Shown in pieces: positions 17,863-26,215 of a stretch of 64,000 nucleotides of DNA. Under the pieces are notes generated by a model. That model did no database searches. It was given only the letters and a program-made list of their open reading frames with translations, and was not told where the DNA came from. The position numbers were made by a program, and so were the translations under genes. This DNA comes from Lachnospiraceae bacterium M18-1. Lineage in GTDB: Bacteria; Bacillota; Clostridia; Lachnospirales; Lachnospiraceae. The stretch covers positions 314,142 through 378,141 of the forward strand of contig KE159609.1 in NCBI GenBank assembly GCA_000403295.2. Direction: 5' to 3'. Numbering within the stretch: position 1 is the stretch's first letter; each line of letters begins with the position of its first letter.

Positions 17863-18133
17863 TCTCGGTGTCCTCCATTTCTTCGGTGTCGTGGTCTGCG
17901 GGTTCTGCGGGGTAGCCCGGCGCGGCTTCCATGCCCGGAATACCGCCCCCGGAAAGCATAGCGGAAAGCTCATGCGGGGAAAGGCGCATGGAGCGCACAA
18001 GCTGTACGATTTGCAGGTTTTCCGCTTCGGTTTTCTGCGCTTCAAGCCCCCTTAATTTATTCTGGTACTCGGTGATTTTCTCGCGGGTCTTTGCAATCTC
18101 CTTGTCGATACGTTCAATTTTGTTCATAGCCAT
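17855..18133 (-). CDS. DUF4315 family protein
   Basis: A 92-residue protein with an N-terminal coiled coil (KIERIDKEIAKTREKITEYQ, then NKLRGLEAQKTEAEN), a short helix (VRSMRLSPHELSAMLSGG) and an acidic end. This is the DUF4315 layout, always found beside DUF4366 in Tn1549-like transfer modules. The function is unknown. The ATG at 18133 is preceded by AAAGGAG. Confidence 0.82.
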   Translation of the reverse strand: MAMNKIERIDKEIAKTREKITEYQNKLRGLEAQKTEAENLQIVQLVRSMRLSPHELSAMLSGGGIPGMEAAPGYPAEPADHDTEEMEDTENE

Positions 18134-18171
18134 CAATAAATTTCTCCTTTCAGATTTTCATTTTTTTGTTG

Positions 18172-20319
18172 TCAGTTCCAATTCATTAAGCCGTAGCCCT
18201 TGATACAGGAGTAATTGACGGGGTAGCTCTTTATCTTGCAGGCGTCGCCGGAATTGCCCTCGACGGTATAGACGCGCTCCCCGTCCGTCCCGATAACAAG
18301 CCCTACATGGTCTGCGCTCCCGTCCCCGTCCCAGTCGAAAAAGATAGCGTCGCCGGGGGCGATATTCTCATAGCCCCTCGCGCCCCATTGCCCGCGTGAC
18401 TGGAACCAGGGTACGCCCTGTGACTGGCACCCGGCAAAGCGCGGCTCGCTTTTCCCGGCTTGATTGTAGCACCATGAAACAAAACAGGCGCACCATTCCA
18501 CGCGGCTGTTAAATCCGTACCAGCTCCAAAAGGGTCGCCCGCCTACGTTGCCGACTTGCCGCTTCGCAAGGTCTACAACGGCGGTGTTGCCGGGGCGTGT
18601 GCCGTTTACAAGCTGTACGCCGCTTAAATCCTCGGACGCGCCCATATCGGGGGAGCCGCCGCCGAAAATCAGCGGCTTGTTTCCGCTTGTTTCCAGATAG
18701 ACGCGGTACATTTCAAGCTGCTGTGGCGTTAGAAGTTCCTCCGCAATCTCGGAAATGGGCTTGTTCGTCAGCTTCACGTTGAGGATATGGTACTCGTAGG
18801 GTACTTCCTCGCTGGTCGTTTCCCCTGTTTCCGGGTCTGTGCTTGTTTCTGTGCGGTAGCGGATTTCCGTTTCTTCCGTCAGCGTCAAAGTGTACTGCAT
18901 GGCAAAGACGCGGTTTAGTTCTGCCTGTGCGCTCTGCGGGGTGTAGGTCTGTAAAAGGGCGGTGAGGTAGGACGCTAACTCATGGGGGTTATGCCCGATA
19001 CTGTCAAGGTCATAGCGGTATTCGTCATAGCCGGGGTGGGTGCTTTCGATATTGTCAATCTGCTGCTGAAGCTCGTTTTCCTTTGCGGCGTAATTATTTT
19101 CCGTCGCCACAAGGTCGCTGTCCTCCGACGTGTAGGAAGTCCCAAGTATGCCGTTCATCAAGCCGGAGAACATGGAGCCGCAAGAGGAAAGCCCCGCCGA
19201 TACCATGATGAATAAGAGCAGCGCGGCAACGGCGATACATACGCCCGCCGGGTGCCGCCCTACAAAAGCGATTGCCTTTTTTGTTTCCTCGGCGGTCTTT
19301 TTTGCCGCCTTGCGGGTGTTCTCTGCGGCTTTCTGCGCCGTTTTTGCGCCGCCTTTCCTTGCCGACTTTGCATACTGCCGCTTGATTTGCTGCTTCTGCA
19401 TGAAGCGGGAAAGGGGATTGCCCGCAATCTGCGGATTGTCATGTAGGGATTTATGGTACTGGAAATCCACATTCGCCTTGAACGCCGCTTTCTCTGCCTT
19501 TGCCGCCGCCCGGTAGGGTTTGAGCTTGTGGCTGCGGTAGCCCTCCTTGACTTTCCGCGTCCCGTACTTTGCGCCGCGCTCTGCCAGTTCTTCGGATTTG
19601 TGCGCCCCCTCAACGCCGGAATTGTCCTTTTCAACGGAATGTATCTTGTTGTGGACGAAAATACCCGCTTCCTGTGCGGGGCGGGATAGCGGGTTATTGT
19701 GGGGCTTATTCCTTCCTATGGGCTTTTCCTGTTCCTCAAAATGTAGGCGGGTCTTGCCTTTCCCGGTGGCTTCATCAAAGGTGCGCTCCCGTACAAGTTT
19801 CTTTTCTTTGGGGATAGCCGCCTTTGCCGCGTCCAGACGGTCGGCTGCTTTGTCCGATTTTCGGATATACCTTTCAAGCTCCGGCGTTGCCCGTTCCTCG
19901 TCGGTAAACTGCAAGCGGGAAGATTTTTCTTTTGCTGTGGCTTCTGCCTGTGCTTTCCTCGCCGCCTTTTTGCTCGCCTTTCTGGTACGCGCCCCGTCGA
20001 TACGCTCCAAGACGCGCTCGGCTGCGGCGGTGTCCTGTTCCCGTTCTGCCCCCGGCGCATGGGGAAGCGGCGGCGCGGCGGCTGTGGGCGCGGGAGCTGC
20101 GCCGCCCGGTATGGTCTGCGCTGCCTGTTCCGGCGGCTGCGGTGCTTCGGTCTTTGCAAAGTCCGCGTCCCTTATCCGCTTGCTGATACGTTTCTTTTTC
20201 CCGGTGGCGGCGTTTACCTCGACAGCCCCCTCGCGGGTCATTTTCTGCGTGACTTTCTCACGCGCTCGATACTGTTTTATTTTTCTGTCCCTCCAATCCG
20301 CGCCCTTGCAAGGGCGCAA
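18172..20319 (-). CDS. CD1108-family protein with CHAP hydrolase domain
   Basis: A protein of up to 715 residues. The N-terminal ~350 residues are basic and Ala/Lys-rich. A transmembrane helix follows near 365-385 (VCIAVAALLLFIMVSAGL), then an extracellular region and a C-terminal CHAP amidase/peptidase domain (about 575-715) with catalytic Cys in RVEWCACFVSWC and His in SADHVGLVIG. It should open the cell wall for the conjugation channel. The frame overlaps the methyltransferase gene by 43 bp; a later start such as the Met in QKMTREGAVEV is possible. Confidence 0.87.
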   Translation of the reverse strand: MRPCKGADWRDRKIKQYRAREKVTQKMTREGAVEVNAATGKKKRISKRIRDADFAKTEAPQPPEQAAQTIPGGAAPAPTAAAPPLPHAPGAEREQDTAAAERVLERIDGARTRKASKKAARKAQAEATAKEKSSRLQFTDEERATPELERYIRKSDKAADRLDAAKAAIPKEKKLVRERTFDEATGKGKTRLHFEEQEKPIGRNKPHNNPLSRPAQEAGIFVHNKIHSVEKDNSGVEGAHKSEELAERGAKYGTRKVKEGYRSHKLKPYRAAAKAEKAAFKANVDFQYHKSLHDNPQIAGNPLSRFMQKQQIKRQYAKSARKGGAKTAQKAAENTRKAAKKTAEETKKAIAFVGRHPAGVCIAVAALLLFIMVSAGLSSCGSMFSGLMNGILGTSYTSEDSDLVATENNYAAKENELQQQIDNIESTHPGYDEYRYDLDSIGHNPHELASYLTALLQTYTPQSAQAELNRVFAMQYTLTLTEETEIRYRTETSTDPETGETTSEEVPYEYHILNVKLTNKPISEIAEELLTPQQLEMYRVYLETSGNKPLIFGGGSPDMGASEDLSGVQLVNGTRPGNTAVVDLAKRQVGNVGGRPFWSWYGFNSRVEWCACFVSWCYNQAGKSEPRFAGCQSQGVPWFQSRGQWGARGYENIAPGDAIFFDWDGDGSADHVGLVIGTDGERVYTVEGNSGDACKIKSYPVNYSCIKGYGLMNWN

Positions 20320-21236
20320 TACTCGGCGTTTATCTCAATGCCTATATAATGCCTGTCAAGCTGCCTTGCGGCTGCTCCCGTCGTGCCGCTGCCGAAAAAG
20401 GGGTCAAGCACAACGCCGCCTTTCGGACAGCCCGCCTTGATACAGGTTTCGGCAAGTTTTGGCGGGAACGCGGCGAAATGCCCGCCCTTGTAGGGTACGG
20501 TATTGATAAGCCACACGTCCCGCCTGTTCCGCATGGTCGGCATGAGGGCTTCGTCGTAGTAGCTGCCGCTTCTCGCCCGGTTAAGCCCCTGTACTTTCCC
20601 CTGTCCGGGTACTTCGTCCGCATATTTCTGTCCCGCGCTGCGCCCGGTGCGGTACCGCGCCGCCGTTGTGGGGGCTAACGGCTCGGCTATGGCGGCTGCG
20701 TCATAGAAATATTTCTTTGACTTCGTAAGCAGAAAGATATGTTCATAGCAGCGGGTAGGGCGGTCTTTCACGCTCTCCGGCATGGGGTTTTCTTTCTGCC
20801 AGATAATGTCGCTCCGTAAATACCACCCGTCAGCGCGTAGGGCAAAAGCTAAAAGCCAAGGGATACCGATTAAGTCCTTTTGTTTGCAGCCGGAAACGCG
20901 GTTGTTTTTTGCAATCTGCTGTCCGTTTCTGCCTTTCGGGTTCTTCGGGTCTGCATGGTAGCCCTTGTTCCCTGTGCCGCAGTAGGTGTCCGCGATATTC
21001 AGCCAGAGCGTACCGTCAGAACGCAGTACCCGGCGCAGCTCGCGGAAAACCTCGGTCAGCCTGTCAATGTACTGCTCCGGCGTGTCCTCCCGCCCAATCT
21101 GCATATCAAGCCCATAATCCCTAAGCGCATAGTAGGGCGGGCTTGTGACGCAACAGTGTACGCTTTCCTCTGGAAGCTCCCGCAAGGCATAGAGCGCGTC
21201 CCGGTTGATGATGGTGTCAGTTTTCAGCCCGTTCAT
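20277..21236 (-). CDS. Site-specific DNA methyltransferase
   Basis: A 319-residue amino-methyltransferase of the beta type: the catalytic motif TSPPYYALRDYG (31-42) comes first, and the SAM-binding motif DPFFGSGTTGAAA near residue 285 comes last. Such enzymes make N4-methylcytosine or N6-methyladenine; which one is not clear. There is no partner nuclease nearby, so it is likely an orphan enzyme that marks the element's DNA against host restriction (inference). It overlaps the VirB4 stop by four bases. Confidence 0.9.
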   Translation of the reverse strand: MNGLKTDTIINRDALYALRELPEESVHCCVTSPPYYALRDYGLDMQIGREDTPEQYIDRLTEVFRELRRVLRSDGTLWLNIADTYCGTGNKGYHADPKNPKGRNGQQIAKNNRVSGCKQKDLIGIPWLLAFALRADGWYLRSDIIWQKENPMPESVKDRPTRCYEHIFLLTKSKKYFYDAAAIAEPLAPTTAARYRTGRSAGQKYADEVPGQGKVQGLNRARSGSYYDEALMPTMRNRRDVWLINTVPYKGGHFAAFPPKLAETCIKAGCPKGGVVLDPFFGSGTTGAAARQLDRHYIGIEINAEYCALARARIGGTEK

Positions 21237-23671
21237 GCTTCGCCCACTTCCTCCGGCTTCGTCGTCATTACCCGGTAAAGCTCGGTGTCTTTCGGGAAGC
21301 GGTCTACAAAGGGCAGCACCACGTTCCCGTAGAAGATAAGCCCCTCGCCCGCTTCGGTGTGGGTGACATATTTCATCTGCTGCGGGGAGATGTTGAGCTG
21401 CTTCGCAAGGATAGCCCGGTCGCCCGCCGCCTGATTGAGCATGAGGACAAAATCAGAGTTTTCAAAGATATTCTCCACTTCGCGGGAAGCAAGCAAATCC
21501 TTGACATTCTGCGTAATGGCTGTGGGTATGCCGCCCCATTTTCTGAAACGCTTCCAGATTTCAACGGAATAGGCGGCGGTCTGTTCCTCTTTCAAGAGAA
21601 GATGAAATTCGTCCATAAAATACCGGGTGGATTTCCTTTCTGCCCGGTTGACGGTGACGCGGTTCCATACCTGGTCCTGCACAATGAGCATACCTAACTT
21701 TTTGAGCTGCTTCCCAAGCTGCTTGATGTCAAAGCAGACAAGGCGGTTGTTCAGCTCCACGTTGGTACGGTGGTTGAATACGTTAAGGCTCCCGGAAACA
21801 TACAGCTCCAACGCCGCCGCAATACGCGCCGCTTCCGGCTCCGGCTGCTTCAAAAGCTCGTTGTAGAGGTCGCCCAAGATAGGCATTTTCTCCGGGTCGG
21901 GGTCTGCAAGGAAAGGGCGGTACACGTTCCTAACGGCGCGGTCAATGACGGTCTTATCGACGGGCTGCAAGCCCTCCTTGCCGCCTATGACAAGCTCGCA
22001 GAGGGAGAGGATAAAGTCGGATTTCAGCGCAAGGGGGCTGTCGTCCTCGCTGTAATTGAGGTTAATATCCATAGGGTTCACATACTGGGGCTTCCCGTCA
22101 ATGCCCTTGCCCGTAGGGGATAAGCGTATCACTTGCCCGTCAAGCCGCTGCACAAGGGAAAAATACTCTGCTTCCGGGTCGCAGATAATTATGTCGTCGT
22201 CGGTAATGAGGAAAGCGTTTGTCATTTCCCGTTTGGCGGCAAAGGATTTCCCGCTTCCCGGCGTACCCAAGATTAAGCCGTTGGGGTTCTTTAGCTGCTT
22301 GCGGTCGCAGAGTATCATGTTGTTACTAAGGGCGTTTAAGCCGTAGTACAAAGCCGCGCCCGTCTGGAAAAGCTCCTGTGTGATAAAGGGGATAAAGATA
22401 GCGGTGCTTGACGTGGTAAGCCCTCTTTGAATGGGGATAAGGTTCTCCCCAAGCGGTACAGAGGACATAAGCCCCGCTTCCTGTTGGTAGTCAAGGCGGG
22501 TTAAGGCGCAGTTGTTCTTCTGTGCAATGCCCGCCGCCGCGAATACGTCATTTTCCAGTTTCCGCTTCGTGTCCGCCATGTTCACCACAAGGAACGTCAA
22601 GAGGAACATTCTTTCATTCCGGCTCTGCAAGTCCTGTAAGAGATTCTTCGCTTCGCTGCCGAAAGTGGCAAGGTCGGACGGTATAATATCCATGTCATAG
22701 CCGCTGCGTACCGCTTTCTTCTGTTCCTCGATTTTCATTTTGTCAAGGTCGGTAATCTTGCGCTTGATTGTCTTTATGGCTTCGGTCTGGTCGATACTGT
22801 GGATATGCAGATTGACGATAACGCCCGTTTCCAAGTCCAGAATGTCAGATAAGATACGGTCGTTTAATTCCGGCGCAAGGATTTCAAGGAATGAAACCGC
22901 GCCGATTTTGCGCCCCATGCGGAAATAACGCCCCTCGCCAAAACGGAAAGAGGACGGGGCGATAAAGTCCTTTGTGGAAAGCCCGGACGGGGCAAGCCAT
23001 GAAAAATCAAAGGCAAACTGCCCGCCCTCCGGGTGGAAAATGCCATGCAGCATTTTAAGGCGTTCATAGCCTGTCATGGGGCGGGCAGACACGCCCAAGA
23101 GCTTAAAGTTGTTGAGTACGTCCGTTTCGATACGGGCAAGGCGGGATTTCGCCGCGCCCAGACTGTCGGCTTCAATGGCAAAGGTGATATATTTTGCTTT
23201 GACAAGCCCGTTGTTGCCCTTTGCAAGCTGGTTTTTCAGCATATCCCGGTATTCTGTGCGGATAGAATTGAAAGCGTCCTCCTGTGCCGGGATATTGACC
23301 GCCTTTTCCGCTTCGCCGCGCTGCGTCCCTTGATTGATGAAAGAAAGCTGCACCGAAACGGAAGCGTCAAAGTAGTTGAGGAAGTCGCACCAGTTCTCAA
23401 AAATGGCGGTCTTGTCGTCTGCCTGTGCAAGCTGATAGTTAATATCTTCAAAGGCGACGGTCTTTGAGTATTTCCGTCCCGTAACCTTGCAGATACCGTC
23501 CGGGTACATCTGGATATAGGGGATTGTCTGCTGCGCGGTGTGGGCTTTCCCGTCGCCCTTTGCCTGTCTGATGATTTCCGCAATCTGCTTTTTCTCGGCG
23601 CGGGTGAGCTTGCGGGGCGGGTTAGGCTTTGTGCTTCCCGCCGCGCTGTTTCTTCGTGTTTCCTTTTGCAA
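21233..23671 (-). CDS. VirB4-type conjugation ATPase (CD1110 family)
   Basis: About 812 residues; the ATPase that powers assembly of the mating channel. Walker A is GTPGSGKSFAAKREM (about residues 470-480), and IIICDPEAEYF and YFMDEFHLLL follow as expected for VirB4/TraE. I prefer the TTG at 23671, with AAAAGGAGG nine bases upstream, over the ATG at 23692, which has no site and overlaps PrgI more. It lies between PrgI and the methyltransferase, the standard order. Confidence 0.93.
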   Translation of the reverse strand: MQKETRRNSAAGSTKPNPPRKLTRAEKKQIAEIIRQAKGDGKAHTAQQTIPYIQMYPDGICKVTGRKYSKTVAFEDINYQLAQADDKTAIFENWCDFLNYFDASVSVQLSFINQGTQRGEAEKAVNIPAQEDAFNSIRTEYRDMLKNQLAKGNNGLVKAKYITFAIEADSLGAAKSRLARIETDVLNNFKLLGVSARPMTGYERLKMLHGIFHPEGGQFAFDFSWLAPSGLSTKDFIAPSSFRFGEGRYFRMGRKIGAVSFLEILAPELNDRILSDILDLETGVIVNLHIHSIDQTEAIKTIKRKITDLDKMKIEEQKKAVRSGYDMDIIPSDLATFGSEAKNLLQDLQSRNERMFLLTFLVVNMADTKRKLENDVFAAAGIAQKNNCALTRLDYQQEAGLMSSVPLGENLIPIQRGLTTSSTAIFIPFITQELFQTGAALYYGLNALSNNMILCDRKQLKNPNGLILGTPGSGKSFAAKREMTNAFLITDDDIIICDPEAEYFSLVQRLDGQVIRLSPTGKGIDGKPQYVNPMDINLNYSEDDSPLALKSDFILSLCELVIGGKEGLQPVDKTVIDRAVRNVYRPFLADPDPEKMPILGDLYNELLKQPEPEAARIAAALELYVSGSLNVFNHRTNVELNNRLVCFDIKQLGKQLKKLGMLIVQDQVWNRVTVNRAERKSTRYFMDEFHLLLKEEQTAAYSVEIWKRFRKWGGIPTAITQNVKDLLASREVENIFENSDFVLMLNQAAGDRAILAKQLNISPQQMKYVTHTEAGEGLIFYGNVVLPFVDRFPKDTELYRVMTTKPEEVGEA

Positions 23672-24023
23672 TCGCTGATACCTCCTTTTCAAGTTTTCTC
23701 TGCCGTTCTAAGACGGAATAAAAGTTGTCTGTCCTGTATGGTCGTTCTTTGGGGGCTATGAATTTTGTCCGTATGATGTTCTTCACCACCACTTCAAGGG
23801 GCTGTCCATGCTTCTCATACATGGCAAAGAGGAAACAGGGCAGCATGACGGCAATCATAGCCATAGACGCAAGGCTTGTGCCTGTGCTGTCTTTGAGCAG
23901 AAAGAAAAGCGGCAAGCCGAACAGGAGAGCCGCCGCAAAACATACAATCTGCCGTTTGGTAAGGTTGAAAGCTACTTTTGTCTTGACTTTGGATAAGTCT
24001 TTGGGTACGGGTACATACGCCAA
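23622..24023 (-). CDS. PrgI family channel protein
   Basis: A 133-residue protein with two membrane helices (about 28-45 and 50-67), beginning MAYVPVPKDLSKVKTKVAFN, as in PrgI-family proteins of Gram-positive conjugation systems. It is expected to be part of the membrane core next to VirB4. The basic C-terminus overlaps the start of the VirB4 gene. Start supported by AAAGGAGG upstream. Confidence 0.9.
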   Translation of the reverse strand: MAYVPVPKDLSKVKTKVAFNLTKRQIVCFAAALLFGLPLFFLLKDSTGTSLASMAMIAVMLPCFLFAMYEKHGQPLEVVVKNIIRTKFIAPKERPYRTDNFYSVLERQRKLEKEVSAIAKGNTKKQRGGKHKA

Positions 24024-24200
24024 GTGAAAACCTCCTTTCTCTGGGTTTGGTGTTGCTGTAATTTTCCATAAGGGTAATCAAGGCAAAGGTCAATCTATGC
24101 CCTTTGCCCGCCCGTATTATATGGGGGTTATCCGCGTCAAGGTCGGGTCGTATTTTCGCCGCTTCGCTCTGAAAATCTCCACCCTGCCCTTGACACGCCG

Positions 24201-25070
24201 CTAATGCGCGGAGAATATCGACTTCGCCAGTGCGCCGGATTTGAACAGGGAGAAACAGAGGATAACGGTATAGGCTGCAAGGGAGAATATCGCGCTGTGC
24301 AGATTGTCCGCTATTATCATGTTGTTTACCAGAACCGCGTAAATGCCGACGCATATCATAATGAGGAAGCCTTGAAAACCGATAGCGAACAGGGATTTTA
24401 GGTAGTTGTTTCCTATCTGCCCCCATTCCCGGTTCGTCATAGTTGCAAACGGGATAGGCGATACCGAACAGTAAAGGTAAATTTCTATCATGCGCCCGTA
24501 GAGGATAACGGTTATCAGTACGGACATGATTTTCATGCACAAGCTCACAAGGCTTGTTTCCATGACAAGTAAGAGCAGTTCGGGGATTTCCATAGCGTCA
24601 AGCCCGCTCTGCATGGAAGCAAGGGCGGCGGCAACATCAATCTCTGTGCTGCCGCCGATTACCCCCGCCGCGCCGGAAACAACGTGCTGCGCCATATCGA
24701 ACACCGCCATAGTAATGTCAAAGGTGTGCGTCACAAGGTAGACTGCCACAAACGCCTTGAACACCCACTTGAAGAACATGGAAGTGTCAACGTCGTGCAT
24801 ATTGTTCTTTTCCGTTACCATGCTGATAAGCTCATAGCATAGGACGTAGGTAATGACAAGCCCCGCAATGGGTACGATTACATTTTCACTAAGGGTCTGT
24901 ATCATGGAGAATATATTTGCGTTCCACCCTTGCGGGGTCTGCCCTACCTCTGCGGCGATAGTGCCGACTTTTTCGTTTACGTCCCCGAACATAGTTGACA
25001 GATTACCGTTTATGGCTCCTATGAGGATTTCCTTTATCCATTCGTTAATCGCGTCAAGTATGCTCTGCAT
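24201..25070 (-). CDS. VirB6/TrbL-like channel protein (CD0414 family)
   Basis: A 289-residue polytopic membrane protein with about six hydrophobic helices (for example VIVPIAGLVITYVLCYELIS and FAIGFQGFLIMICVGIYAVL). It matches the VirB6-like component of ICE mating channels. It sits between Maff2 and PrgI as in related elements. The 177 bp between it and prgI hold no convincing gene. Confidence 0.9.
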   Translation of the reverse strand: MQSILDAINEWIKEILIGAINGNLSTMFGDVNEKVGTIAAEVGQTPQGWNANIFSMIQTLSENVIVPIAGLVITYVLCYELISMVTEKNNMHDVDTSMFFKWVFKAFVAVYLVTHTFDITMAVFDMAQHVVSGAAGVIGGSTEIDVAAALASMQSGLDAMEIPELLLLVMETSLVSLCMKIMSVLITVILYGRMIEIYLYCSVSPIPFATMTNREWGQIGNNYLKSLFAIGFQGFLIMICVGIYAVLVNNMIIADNLHSAIFSLAAYTVILCFSLFKSGALAKSIFSAH

Positions 25071-25089
25071 AAGCCTTTACCCGCGCTTC

Positions 25090-25305
25090 TTAACCGAACA
25101 AGCCGGAAAGCAGCGGTACAAGGGTCATGCCGATAAGGGCAACGCCGCCGCCCGCCATAAGCTGCTTCATGCCCTGGCTCTTTGCGCCCGGATTGTCATT
25201 GCCGTAGCCCTCCATCAGATTGATTACGCCCCAGATACCAAGCCCGGCTCCAAGTGCTACAACAAGGGTCTGCAAAACGTCTACTGCGCTATTGAAAAAT
25301 GCCAT
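25090..25305 (-). CDS. Maff2 family membrane protein
   Basis: A 71-residue protein, MAFFNSAVDVLQTLVVALGA, with two hydrophobic helices and a GAKSQGMKQLMAGGG loop. This is the Maff2 family, small membrane proteins of mobile elements with a pilin- or VirB2-like size and topology; a structural role in the channel is an inference. The ATG at 25305 is chosen over the longer frame to 25344 because of the conserved MAFF start and the AAAGGA site. Confidence 0.88.
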   Translation of the reverse strand: MAFFNSAVDVLQTLVVALGAGLGIWGVINLMEGYGNDNPGAKSQGMKQLMAGGGVALIGMTLVPLLSGLFG

Positions 25306-25716
25306 AAATATATCCTTTCTGCCGCGTCTGCGGCTGTCCGGCAAGCGGACAAAAGGCGGTCAGCGTATGGTCGCCGCCGCACAAAAAAACCGCCCTCTGG
25401 TAAAGGCGGCTGTCCCCGCGCTGCGTAAGTTCTGCGGCGCGGCGGTATTCAGTTGTAAGGGGTGCGGCTCCTGCCGCTGTGTACTGCGCCGGAAAGTGGG
25501 GGCGCGTATCATGTAGCCGGTATGGATAGATGTGATTGCTTCAATCGCTCCTTTCTGTGTTCCGCTGTGCTGCCGGACGTTTTTTTCAGACTTGCGGGAA
25601 GTGAATAGCTTGCGTAGCAAGGTGTTCGCTTCCCGCAAGTTCACAAAGGGGTAGCTGCCGCAAGGCAGCGTAGGGGAAGTGTAGCTTCCCCTGTCCCCCG
25701 GCGGTCTGCCATGCTG
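25306..25716 (-). other. Non-coding leader with consecutive hairpins
   Basis: About 400 bp without a credible gene, upstream of Maff2 in the operon. Three hairpins follow one another: GCGGGAAG...CTTCCCGC (25597-25640 region), CTGCCGCAAGGCAG and GGGGAAGTGTAGCTTCCCC (to about 25692). Such structures could set the high expression of Maff2 relative to upstream genes by RNA processing or protection (inference). Confidence 0.45.
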
Positions 25717-25887
25717 TCACTGTTGCGGGATAAGCCCCCGGCGCGTGACATACTCCGTTGCAAAACGGCGGTGTTCCGCTTCCTTTTCCCGCCAATACTC
25801 CCATAATGCAGCGTCGGCGGCTTCCGCAACATTCATTAAAAACCGTTCAAGCTGCTTTTGTTTTTCCTCTGCGCTACGTTTCCTCAT
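25717..25887 (-). CDS. Small charged ICE protein, unknown
   Basis: A 56-residue protein starting MRKRSAEEKQKQLERFLMNV, then AEAADAALWEYWREKEAEHR. The composition suggests a single amphipathic helix. It overlaps the end of virD4 by 14 bp, as expected for a real operon gene, and a small protein is commonly found here in related elements. Function unknown. Confidence 0.5.
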   Translation of the reverse strand: MRKRSAEEKQKQLERFLMNVAEAADAALWEYWREKEAEHRRFATEYVTRRGLIPQQ

Positions 25888-26215
25888 GGTCTGCGTCCTC
25901 CTGTAAGTCTGCCGCGTCAAGCTCGTAATAGTCAAAAACCTCGTCGGGCTTGACAATGGCGGGGCGGCGTTTAAGGTGCTTTTCCATGTCAAAGGCGTTC
26001 TTCGGGTCTGCGTCGGACAGGTACTTGTATTTCGGGTGCTTCGTTATGTCGAATTTGTCCGAAAAGAACGGGCGCACCCCGCGTAGCTGCAAGATACATT
26101 TCCCTCCGTCCATGACTGCAATTTCATCTTCCGTCATAAGCTGCTTTCCCAATTTCTGATAGTTCAGCCCATGCGAAAGCTCCCGCCCCCTTGTTTCGGA
26201 CGTGTTAAAGCTGTC
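25874..26215 (-). CDS. VirD4-type coupling protein, exon 3
   Basis: Third coding segment of the coupling-protein gene (residues about 490-602). It restarts with GAC after intron B, giving KETI-DSFNTSETR across the junction. It contains LGKQLMTEDEIAVMDGGKCI, then LQLRGVRPFFSDKFDITKHP, the standard C-terminal part of this family, and ends in an acidic tail. The three exons sum to 1809 bp (602 residues plus stop), with frame kept at both junctions. Confidence 0.88.
   Translation of the reverse strand, partial: DSFNTSETRGRELSHGLNYQKLGKQLMTEDEIAVMDGGKCILQLRGVRPFFSDKFDITKHPKYKYLSDADPKNAFDMEKHLKRRPAIVKPDEVFDYYELDAADLQEDADHEET

Noticed and set aside
19547..20440. 297-codon plus-strand ORF
   Set aside because: It is a shadow of the CHAP-protein and methyltransferase genes on the other strand; Ser/Arg/Ala-rich with no domain.
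23815..24540. 241-codon minus-strand ORF
   Set aside because: It lies on the same strand as VirB6 and PrgI but in another frame, overlapping both; the His/Arg-rich product has no hydrophobic pattern and no family match.
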